DNA of 5,356 bases, taken from the NCBI GenBank assembly GCA_021323155.1, contig JAJTCI010000179.1, positions 1-5,356 on the forward strand, in the 5' to 3' direction. The translations under genes and the position numbers were made by a program. Below the pieces are notes generated by a model that worked only from the letters and a program-made list of their open reading frames with translations, was not told where the DNA came from and did not search any database. Origin of the DNA: Chitinophagaceae bacterium. GTDB lineage: Bacteria; Bacteroidota; Bacteroidia; Chitinophagales; Chitinophagaceae. Positions 1 through 4,892 of the stretch are shown here, piece after piece (positions within the stretch are counted from its first letter, which is position 1; every line of letters starts with the position of its first letter).

Positions 1-1272
1 GATCTCATTTCCCATATACTCACGGTATTCTTTCCTTATGTCTACTTTCCCTACCTGGGATTTTCGCCGAACGAACAGTGGAAAGGTCACGAGGTATTCA
101 AAAAGTACAAGAAGCCGGCCTCACGCGAGTGGATCGACGCAGCTGTCTTCGCCATAGTAGCAGCCACGCTCATCCGCACATTCATTTTCGAAGCCTACAC
201 CATTCCCACACCCAGTATGGAACGCACCCTGCTGGTGAATGATTTCCTCTTCGTCAATAAGATGAGCTATGGACCACGCATCCCGCAGACGCCACTCAGT
301 TTCCCGTTTGTGCATAACACGCTGCCGATGTCCACTACCACACCGTCTTATCTTAAATGGATCCAACTTGATTACCGCCGCATACAAGGTTTCGGTAACG
401 TAGAACGCAATGACGTAGTGGTGTTCAATTTCCCTGCGGGCGATACCATCATCAACCTGCCTGAATACGGTTCTGCTAAGCCTTATTATGACGTGCTTAG
501 AGACGGCTACAATGGCGACCGAGCTAAACTGAAAGCGGATTACCCTATCCTGGTACATCCAATGGACAAAACCGACAACTATATCAAACGTTGTGTAGGA
601 ATACCGGGTGATAATATCAAAATAGTCAATGGCGTGTTGTGGGTGAATGATAAACCGGCGCACGTGCCCGGTGGTTCACAAACGGAGTACCGTGTAGTCA
701 CCAACGCGCAAAACCTGAGTTATGAATTCCTGGAAGAAGTCTTAGGCATCGATACAGATAACCCGCAGGACCAGATCCGACCCGCAATGGGTGATTCAAC
801 AGGTCATTCCTGGATCATTAACATGACACCAGAGCAGGCAGAGCTGGTGAAAAAGGAAAAGAATGTGATCAGTGTAACCTTTGAACCGTATGAACCTGGC
901 CAGACATTTCCTTACGACAGCAATTACCGCTGGACCGTGGATGAATTCGGACCTGTCTGGATACCGAAGAAAGGCGCGTCTGTAACATTGACGCCGCAGA
1001 ACATTGCTTTCTATCGCAGGATCATCAGCAACTACGAACACAACGAATTATTGGAGTCGAATGGAACATTTACCATCAATGGTAAGCCCACGAATACTTA
1101 TACTTTCAAGTACAACTATTATTGGATGATGGGTGACAATCGCCACCGCAGCCAGGACAGCCGCATCTGGGGTTTTGTACCCGAGACGCATATAGTAGGA
1201 AAGGCCTCGCTGATTTGGTTCAGCTGGGATGGAGGGCCAAGATGGAACCGTCTTTTCAAGGGCATTAAATAA
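1..1272 (+). CDS. lepB: Signal peptidase I (S26 family), 5'-partial
   Basis: This inner-membrane serine protease removes signal peptides from exported proteins at the outer face of the membrane. The frame is open from base 1, so the true start lies upstream; 423 residues are visible. Visible residues 1-20 are hydrophobic and aromatic-rich, and 44-63 form a second membrane segment, giving the two-segment N-terminus common in Bacteroidota. The catalytic serine is in TPSME (codon 214-216). The general-base lysine is in YIKRCVGIPGD (codon 586-588). Box E, GDNRHRSQDSR, is at 1132-1164. The ATG at 217 cannot be the start because it lies directly after the catalytic serine. Ser-to-Lys spacing is about 124 residues and Lys-to-box-E about 182. 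Both are far longer than in E. coli LepB and imply two inserted cap regions, as known in Bacteroidota homologues. A strong terminator follows. Family assignment is near certain. Confidence 0.96.
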   Translation, partial: DLISHILTVFFPYVYFPYLGFSPNEQWKGHEVFKKYKKPASREWIDAAVFAIVAATLIRTFIFEAYTIPTPSMERTLLVNDFLFVNKMSYGPRIPQTPLSFPFVHNTLPMSTTTPSYLKWIQLDYRRIQGFGNVERNDVVVFNFPAGDTIINLPEYGSAKPYYDVLRDGYNGDRAKLKADYPILVHPMDKTDNYIKRCVGIPGDNIKIVNGVLWVNDKPAHVPGGSQTEYRVVTNAQNLSYEFLEEVLGIDTDNPQDQIRPAMGDSTGHSWIINMTPEQAELVKKEKNVISVTFEPYEPGQTFPYDSNYRWTVDEFGPVWIPKKGASVTLTPQNIAFYRRIISNYEHNELLESNGTFTINGKPTNTYTFKYNYYWMMGDNRHRSQDSRIWGFVPETHIVGKASLIWFSWDGGPRWNRLFKGIK

Positions 1273-1288
1273 ATTCATTAACTTAGTC

Positions 1289-1314
1289 AATCCCCACCAC
1301 GGTGGGGATTTTTT
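1289..1314 (+). terminator. Rho-independent terminator after lepB
   Basis: A perfect 9-bp stem (AATCCCCAC paired with GTGGGGATT) with a CACG loop runs directly into a T-tract at 1309-1314. It begins 17 bases after the lepB stop and ends 15 bases before the cdd start. It should end lepB transcripts. Because so little room is left before cdd, it may also sit inside the cdd leader. Confidence 0.9.
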
Positions 1315-1329
1315 ATCTAAACAAGCAGA

Positions 1330-1815
1330 ATGGCTTCTGAGAATTATAGTTTCGAGTACGAAGTGTTCGCCTCCGCAAATGAATTGTCAAAAGAAGACAA
1401 GGCCCTACTGGATGCGGCAAGAGAATTCACCGCCAGCGCTTACGCGCCTTATTCTAATTTTCATGTCGCCGCGGTTGCCCGGCTAACCAATGGTGAGTTG
1501 GTAAAAGGCACCAACCAGGAAAACGCCAGCTACCCGGTGGGCACCTGCGCGGAACGTGCCCTGCTGGGCTCATTAGGCGCCTTATTTCCCAATGAACCCA
1601 TTGAAACCATGGCCATCACCTACCACAATCCCAATGGATCGAATAATGCACCCGCCTCGCCCTGCGGTATGTGCCGGCAGGCATTGAGAGAATATGAAAC
1701 AAGAACGAATCATTCGATCCGCCTCGTACTTGCGGGAAGGGAGGGCAAAGTGTATGTCATTCCGAAAGCATCGATGTTGTTGCCCCTGGGTTTTACGGGA
1801 GATGATTTGAAGTAG
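1330..1815 (+). CDS. cdd: Cytidine deaminase (homotetrameric type)
   Basis: The enzyme deaminates cytidine and deoxycytidine to uridine and deoxyuridine in cytosolic pyrimidine salvage. The protein has 161 residues, slightly longer than the roughly 130-residue classic tetrameric enzymes because of an N-terminal extension of about 20 residues. Visible motifs are the substrate-binding NQEN (N62, E64), the TCAER box with zinc ligand C73 and catalytic proton shuttle E75, and PCGMCRQ with zinc ligands C112 and C115. The upstream YAPYSNFHVAA (38-48) is the usual family start of the core. The ATG at 1330 is the only plausible start: an in-frame stop lies at 1318-1320 and the next Met is residue 94. 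No Shine-Dalgarno sequence is present, but A occurs at -3 and -6. It shares direction with lepB, yet a strong terminator separates the two, so co-transcription should be limited. Confidence 0.95.
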   Translation: MASENYSFEYEVFASANELSKEDKALLDAAREFTASAYAPYSNFHVAAVARLTNGELVKGTNQENASYPVGTCAERALLGSLGALFPNEPIETMAITYHNPNGSNNAPASPCGMCRQALREYETRTNHSIRLVLAGREGKVYVIPKASMLLPLGFTGDDLK

Positions 1816-1991
1816 TTGACATGGTCGGGTTTTTTCCTGAATTAGCAACGGTGCGCTCCCGAAAGTAAATCCTGTTGATTAAAATATCTGGCCCGGAGGC
1901 CCTTGCAAACTGCTCAGTGCCAACTGTCAATTTTCTTTTGCTCCGTCTTCATCCTATTTCGCTACCTTTTGCTGCATAACCCGAACCCCCT
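1816..1991. other. Intergenic gap between cdd and the WG-repeat gene
   Basis: No gene is supported in these 176 bases. A GGCC-CGGA-GGCC mini-palindrome lies at 1890-1901. Two degenerate 7-base units, TGCCAAC and TGTCAAT, occupy 1918-1931. A candidate promoter for the next gene lies at 1938-1971. Just after cdd there is only a 3-bp stem (GAC/GTC) before a T-run at about 1830-1836, too weak to call a terminator. Confidence 0.5.
1938..1971 (+). promoter_or_regulatory. Candidate Bacteroidota-type promoter for the WG-repeat gene
   Basis: TTG at 1938-1940 is followed after 22 bases by TACCTTTTG (1963-1971). This resembles the Bacteroidota consensus TTG-N17-23-TAnnTTTG with one extra T before the G. 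A start site a few bases downstream would give a leader of about 10-15 bases before the ATG at 1992. It is a pattern match only; the short motif can occur by chance. Confidence 0.35.
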
Positions 1992-2750
1992 ATGAAATAT
2001 CTATCCCTCCTGTTCGTATTATTTTATACCCATTGCGCCATTGCACAGGCGGTATATTCCCAAGATAAATTTACCGAAGTGAGAGACTTGCAGGGATTTA
2101 CCATTGTAAGTCACCAGGTAGCAGGGACAACCAAATACGGTCTCATAGATATGAGCAAACGTTTTGTGCTGGAACCACAATACGACCAGATCAAAGCCTG
2201 GTCTACTATTATCAAATTCATTGCTTTTAAATACAATGGGAAATGGGGCACCATGAGCGTTGATGGGAAAACGATCGGTCAGCCTAAATACAGCAGCATA
2301 GATTTTTTAACCATTCCAATGATCGTTGTATTGAATGATAAACGTGGATTCATCGATGAATCTGCCAACGAGATCATTACTCCCCAATATGATTCTGCGG
2401 GGTATTTTACCTATACCGACATGGATAAAAAAGATAAGGCAGGCATGCTGGCCCGGGTAAAACGGAACGGAAAGTGGGGATTCATCAATAAAATGAATCA
2501 GACCGTTATTCCTTTTCAGTATGATGGCGCCTCGCGCTTCATCCTAATGCTTGCTCCTGTTATGAAAGGTGGCCTTTGGGGATACATTGATCCAACCGGG
2601 CAGTTGGTGATCCCTTACAAATATACCAGGGTCGGTGACTTCAATAAAGATGGCGAAGCAAATGTTGAGCTTAATGGCAAATGGATCGTAATAGATAGGA
2701 AAGGAAACAAATTAAAGGATTCCGAGGAGGAGGATGAAGAGGACTTTTAG
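1992..2750 (+). CDS. Secreted WG-repeat protein
   Basis: The function is unknown. The protein has 252 residues. Residues 1-18 form a signal peptide (MKY, then a hydrophobic core, then A-I-A) with likely signal peptidase I cleavage before Q19, so export to the periplasm or cell surface is expected. The rest is a run of about six WG (KWG) repeats with core words KYGLID (48-53), KWGTMS (84-89), KRGFID (117-122), KWGFIN (161-166), LWGYID (195-200) and KWIVID (230-235). Each is followed by a segment ending in a P-x-x-Y-type turn (PQYD, PKYS, PQYD, PFQYD, PYKY). The third repeat has R for W, and the sixth has lost the glycine. The C-terminus is strongly acidic (SEEEDEEDF). WG repeats are widespread in Bacteroidota exported proteins and are thought to be beta-rich binding modules; no ligand can be deduced here. 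The gene stands alone with gaps on both sides. No Shine-Dalgarno sequence precedes the ATG (pyrimidine-rich ACCCCCT). Confidence 0.9.
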   Translation: MKYLSLLFVLFYTHCAIAQAVYSQDKFTEVRDLQGFTIVSHQVAGTTKYGLIDMSKRFVLEPQYDQIKAWSTIIKFIAFKYNGKWGTMSVDGKTIGQPKYSSIDFLTIPMIVVLNDKRGFIDESANEIITPQYDSAGYFTYTDMDKKDKAGMLARVKRNGKWGFINKMNQTVIPFQYDGASRFILMLAPVMKGGLWGYIDPTGQLVIPYKYTRVGDFNKDGEANVELNGKWIVIDRKGNKLKDSEEEDEEDF

Positions 2751-2764
2751 CAGTTGGCAGTTGG
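2751..2764. repeat. Two perfect tandem copies of CAGTTGG
   Basis: CAGTTGG occurs at 2751-2757 and again at 2758-2764, starting at the first base after the WG-gene stop codon. The first nine bases (CAGTTGGCA) are the reverse complement of TGCCAACTG at 1918-1926, upstream of the same gene. Confidence 0.7.
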
Positions 2765-2786
2765 ATTCCAAAGTTACTTTTTCTAT

Positions 2787-2870
2787 CTAGCTTCTTTGCG
2801 TGAAATTGTATTCGCAGAAATTGTTTGTATTCTTCTTGCCCCCTTGCGTCTTTGCGTGAAACTAGCTTCT
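2787..2870. repeat. Direct-repeat cluster with TCTTTGCGTGAAA core
   Basis: The 13-base word TCTTTGCGTGAAA occurs at 2793-2805 and 2849-2861. A 9-base word, CTAGCTTCT, occurs at 2787-2795 and 2862-2870, overlapping or adjoining the 13-mers. A related CTTGCGT precedes the second copy at 2843-2849. The cluster lies in the 171-base gap between the convergent WG-repeat and ogt genes. An open frame crosses this gap but has no recognisable protein and simply reads through the repeats. Confidence 0.7.
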
Positions 2871-2921
2871 GGTTTTTTACTCGCTTCTTTATTTCTCTCT
2901 CAACCTCCGTATCTCTTAGCC

Positions 2922-3419
2922 CTAAAACAACGTCTGCACCCCATGCGCTATCTTAAACTCCAGGTCCAGTAACCATTTCTTCCGCCACAAACCACCTGCA
3001 TAACCCACAAGTGATTGGTTGCTCCCGATCACCCTATGGCAGGGTACGATGATCGCTATTTTGTTCTTGCCATTGGTAGACGCGGCCGCCCTGATGGCCT
3101 TAGGGTCACCCAGGCGCTTTGACAGGTCAAGATAACTGATGGTCTTTCCGTAGGGAATGGTACTTAGCTCACTCCATACCCGGCTCTGGAATTCAGTGCC
3201 GTGCTGGAACACGGGTACGGAAAACTTTTTCCTTTCGCCGGCAAAGAACTCGATCAGTTGTTCCGTGCACTGGTGTATCACATCGCTGATGCCCGGCTCA
3301 CCATAAACGATCTGCTCTTTTTTGTCAACAAAGCTCAGCTCCGCGATGTATTGTTCAGTAGCCCCGATCTTCAACAGGCCAACAGGACTCTCATAATACG
3401 TATAGTAAAGGTTACTCAT
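2922..3419 (-). CDS. ogt: Methylated-DNA--protein-cysteine methyltransferase
   Basis: This suicide repair protein moves the alkyl group from O6-alkylguanine (and O4-alkylthymine) in DNA to its own cysteine. It has 165 residues when started at the ATG at 3417-3419, normal for Ogt-type single-domain enzymes without an Ada module. The C-terminal domain carries the active site PCHRVIG with acceptor C127. R110 in AIRAAAS matches the base-flipping arginine. The hinge asparagine is N119 (GKNKIAIIVPCHR), followed by K where most relatives have P. AGGLWRKKWLLDLE supplies the conserved glutamate, E154. A TTG at 3435-3437 would add six residues, but it lies in a heptamer repeat array, so the ATG is preferred. 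There is no Shine-Dalgarno sequence. It is convergent with the WG-repeat gene and in the same direction as csaA, 181 bases downstream of it; a shared transcript is possible but not shown. Confidence 0.93.
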   Translation of the reverse strand: MSNLYYTYYESPVGLLKIGATEQYIAELSFVDKKEQIVYGEPGISDVIHQCTEQLIEFFAGERKKFSVPVFQHGTEFQSRVWSELSTIPYGKTISYLDLSKRLGDPKAIRAAASTNGKNKIAIIVPCHRVIGSNQSLVGYAGGLWRKKWLLDLEFKIAHGVQTLF

Positions 3420-3430
3420 CGGCAAATACT

Positions 3431-3458
3431 GTTGCAAGTTGCAGGTTTCTGGCTGCAG
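3431..3458. repeat. Degenerate 7-base tandem array, GTTGCAR type
   Basis: Four successive 7-base units are readable: GTTGCAA, GTTGCAG, GTTTCTG and GCTGCAG. The array starts 11 bases before the ogt ATG and covers the alternative TTG start of that gene. Confidence 0.65.
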
Positions 3459-3480
3459 GTCCTATACTCCTAACTTCTCA

Positions 3481-3592
3481 CTCCAAACGTCAAACTGGTA
3501 AAAGTTGTGCAGTCATCCTCTGGGGGAGCAGTCACCTGCCAATTCCTAATTCTTAATTCTTAATTCACTTAACTCGCTCCAAACATCAAACT
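3481..3592. repeat. Spaced direct repeat CTCCAAACRTCAAACT
   Basis: A 16-base word occurs at 3481-3496 and 3577-3592 with 15 of 16 bases identical (G/A difference at the ninth base). Similar TAACT words precede both copies (3471-3475 and 3570-3574). The heptamer array at 3541-3568 lies between them. Confidence 0.65.
3541..3568. repeat. 7-base tandem array, AATTCTT type
   Basis: Four units with exact 7-base spacing: AATTCCT, AATTCTT, AATTCTT and AATTCAC. The array lies in the non-coding gap downstream of csaA. Confidence 0.75.
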
Positions 3593-3600
3593 CCCACTCC

Positions 3601-3930
3601 TCACCCCACCTTCCCTCCATTCTTCACCGGCTTGCCCGGTTGCAATAAAATTACATCGTTATTCTCATCATACACCCCCAGCACCAGGCATTCACTGAAA
3701 AAATTAGCGATCTGTTTTTTGGGAAAGTTCATCACCGCCAGCACCTGCCTGTCCTGCAACTCGCCGGGCGTATAATGCGCAGTGATCTGTGCGGAAGACT
3801 GTCGCATGCCTGATTCACCGAAATCAATAGTCAACTGGTATGCAGGCTTTCTTGCATTAGGAAAATCTCTAACTTCAACGATTGTTCCGCAACGGATGTC
3901 TATTTTTGCAAAATCATCCCAGGTGATCAT
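3601..3930 (-). CDS. csaA: CsaA-type tRNA-binding-domain protein (export chaperone family)
   Basis: This small stand-alone OB-fold protein belongs to the EMAP/Trbp111-like tRNA-binding domain family. Bacillus CsaA is a homodimer with reported chaperone activity in protein export, and the fold binds tRNA; the role in Bacteroidota is not established. The protein has 109 residues, the full family length. Visible signatures are DDFAKIDIRCGTI (5-17), DFPNARKPAYQL (22-33), IDFGE, the conserved QSSAQIT (44-50), VMNFPKKQIANF and the terminal LLQPGKPVKNGGKVG. The start chosen is the ATG at 3928-3930. An in-frame TTG two codons upstream is less likely, because the family begins right at this Met-Ile-x-Trp/Asp stretch. 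It is divergent from osmC across 35 A/T-rich bases. No Shine-Dalgarno sequence is seen (TTTTAAAGATTGAAT). Confidence 0.92.
   Translation of the reverse strand: MITWDDFAKIDIRCGTIVEVRDFPNARKPAYQLTIDFGESGMRQSSAQITAHYTPGELQDRQVLAVMNFPKKQIANFFSECLVLGVYDENNDVILLQPGKPVKNGGKVG
3882..3908 (+). promoter_or_regulatory. Candidate osmC promoter inside the csaA coding region
   Basis: TATTTTTG at 3901-3908 is an exact TAnnTTTG match, with TTG at 3882-3884 upstream. The spacing is 16 bases, one short of the usual 17-23. A start near 3914 would give a leader of about 50 bases. The element overlaps a 10-bp palindrome, TTTTGCAAAA (3904-3913). Codons of csaA constrain these same bases, so chance is a real alternative. 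Confidence 0.4.
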
Positions 3931-3945
3931 ATTCAATCTTTAAAA

Positions 3946-3972
3946 TAAAAATAAACAAACAATTTATGCCAA
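3946..3972 (-). promoter_or_regulatory. Candidate csaA promoter reaching into the osmC start
   Basis: Read on the minus strand, TTG (3970-3972) is followed after 16 bases by TATTTTTA (3946-3953), a near match to TAnnTTTG that lacks the final G. It would give a leader of only about 10 bases before the csaA ATG. The region is very A/T-rich, so random matches are likely. Confidence 0.25.
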
Positions 3973-4385
3973 CACGTTCAGCATCCGCCGTTTGGAATGG
4001 CTCAGGTAAAGAAGGAAACGGAAAGCTCAGTACCGCAAGCACCGCGTTAAATGGTGCGCAGTATTCCTACAAGACCCGTTTCGAAGACGGTATCGGTACG
4101 AATCCTGAAGAATTGATCGCTGCCGCGCACGCGGGTTGCTTTAGCATGAAGCTCAGCTTTGTGTTGGGGGCTAAGAATTTCACGCCCGATTCCATTGAAA
4201 CAAGCGCCGAGATAACGCTTGCCGATGGAAAGATAACCGGCTCTCAACTGAAACTGAAGGCTAAAGTGCCCGGCATTTCTGAACAGGAGTTTCGTGACGC
4301 GGCAGAAACAGCGAAGACCGAGTGTCCCATCAGCAAACTGCTGAATACTAACATCACGCTCGAGATCACAGAATTCAAGAACTGA
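3966..4385 (+). CDS. osmC: OsmC-family peroxiredoxin
   Basis: OsmC proteins are cytosolic thiol peroxidases that reduce organic and inorganic hydroperoxides, working as intertwined dimers. The protein has 139 residues, the normal family size. The N-terminus reads SASAVWNGSGKEGNG as in OsmC proper rather than Ohr. The reactive cysteine is C58 in AAAHAGCFSMKLS, preceded by GTNPEELIA with conserved E49. The resolving cysteine is C120 in TECPISKLL. An arginine in the expected catalytic position is R38 (YKTRFEDG). The start ATG is preceded by an A-rich stretch without a Shine-Dalgarno sequence. The gene is divergent from csaA and is followed by a hairpin before the GNAT gene. OsmC genes elsewhere respond to osmotic or oxidative stress; no regulator site could be identified here. 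Confidence 0.95.
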   Translation: MPTRSASAVWNGSGKEGNGKLSTASTALNGAQYSYKTRFEDGIGTNPEELIAAAHAGCFSMKLSFVLGAKNFTPDSIETSAEITLADGKITGSQLKLKAKVPGISEQEFRDAAETAKTECPISKLLNTNITLEITEFKN

Positions 4386-4390
4386 TAAAC

Positions 4391-4428
4391 AGGTTTCCAA
4401 TCCCCGGGGTTGGAAACCTTCTTTTCTT
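4391..4428 (+). terminator. Hairpin terminator after osmC, abutting the GNAT start
   Basis: A perfect 10-bp stem pairs AGGTTTCCAA (4391-4400) with TTGGAAACCT (4410-4419). The loop, TCCCCGGGG, can add four C-G pairs only if a T bulges out and the loop closes differently. A T-rich but interrupted tract (TTCTTTTCTT) follows to 4428. The stem begins 5 bases after the osmC stop, and the tract ends one base before the GNAT ATG. Confidence 0.75.
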
Positions 4429-4429
4429 C

Positions 4430-4873
4430 ATGTCATTACTCATACGCAAAGCATCGCCAAGTGATGCCAACGCAATTGCCGAACTCTTCGATGCCTACCG
4501 TGTTTGGTATCACCAGTCCGCCGATCTTTCTAAAGCCCGTCAATTTATTTCCGACCGTTTGGAGAACGAAGAGTCCGTCATTTTTGTGGCTGAACACGAT
4601 GGGCGCCTGGTGGGTTTTACACAGCTCTACCCCATATTCTCTTCCGTGAGCATGAGCAAAGCCTGGCTGCTCAACGACCTGTTCGTAGCGGCAAACGAAA
4701 GAGGGAAGGGGATCGCATCAAACCTGTTGAATGCCGCCAGGCAACATGGCTGTGAGACTGGCAGCAAGTGGCTGATGCTTCAAACCTCCTGCGACAACCT
4801 TGCCGCACAGGCATTGTATGAAAAGACAGGGTGGCGCAGGGAGACCGACCAGTTTTATATGCTGGACCTTTAG
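4430..4873 (+). CDS. GNAT-family N-acetyltransferase
   Basis: GNAT enzymes transfer an acetyl group from acetyl-CoA to an amine on a small molecule or protein; the substrate cannot be read from this sequence. The protein has 147 residues, a complete single domain. It begins with the typical strand and helix LLIRKASPSDANAIAELF. Motif A contains LNDLFVAANERGKGIASNLL, where R91-G92-K93-G94-I95-A96 fits the pyrophosphate-binding R-x-x-G-x-A pattern. Motif B ends with ALYEKTGWRRE, including Y130, which often acts as the general acid. VAEHDGRLVGFTQLYP is the central beta-hairpin. The ATG at 4430 gives the full N-terminal strand and is the only good start; the preceding TTCTTTTCTTC carries no Shine-Dalgarno sequence. 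It lies 44 bases after osmC with a hairpin between them, and it converges with the AadA-like gene with 19 bases between stops. Confidence 0.93.
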   Translation: MSLLIRKASPSDANAIAELFDAYRVWYHQSADLSKARQFISDRLENEESVIFVAEHDGRLVGFTQLYPIFSSVSMSKAWLLNDLFVAANERGKGIASNLLNAARQHGCETGSKWLMLQTSCDNLAAQALYEKTGWRRETDQFYMLDL

Positions 4874-4892
4874 TAGAAATATCCTGTCGCTT

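Larger units (their letters stand above)
3420..3600. other. Repeat-filled gap between ogt and csaA
   Basis: These 181 bases contain no supported gene. They hold two different heptamer arrays (3431-3458 and 3541-3568), a duplicated 16-base word (3481-3496 and 3577-3592), and two copies of GCAGTCA at 3509-3515 and 3528-3534. No convincing hairpin terminator for csaA is visible on the minus strand. Confidence 0.6.

Noticed and set aside
121..663. A 180-residue minus-strand open frame opposite lepB
   Set aside because: It is fully antisense to conserved lepB codons and has no recognisable domain. It is a shadow frame, as are the other antisense frames over lepB, cdd, osmC and GNAT.
217..1272. 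A 351-residue lepB starting at the ATG at 217
   Set aside because: This start would exclude the membrane segment and the catalytic serine encoded at 214-216. The same frame is open to base 1 with clear family sequence.
1816..1836. Possible terminator after cdd
   Set aside because: There is a T-run, but only a 3-bp GAC/GTC stem in front of it, too weak to support.
1992..2050. Lipoprotein signal at C15 of the WG-repeat protein
   Set aside because: The residues before the cysteine (Y-T-H) do not fit a lipobox; A-I-A before Q19 fits signal peptidase I better.
2754..2972. A 72-residue open frame between the WG-repeat gene and ogt
   Set aside because: It reads through repeat words and then into ogt on the opposite strand. 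Its hydrophobic composition comes from T-rich DNA; there is no domain and no initiation signal.
3420..3437. TTG start adding six residues to Ogt
   Set aside because: The extension is encoded by heptamer repeat DNA, and an ATG at the expected family start follows directly.
3431..3568. CRISPR array
   Set aside because: The units are only 7 bases, directly tandem and without spacers, and no cas gene is nearby.
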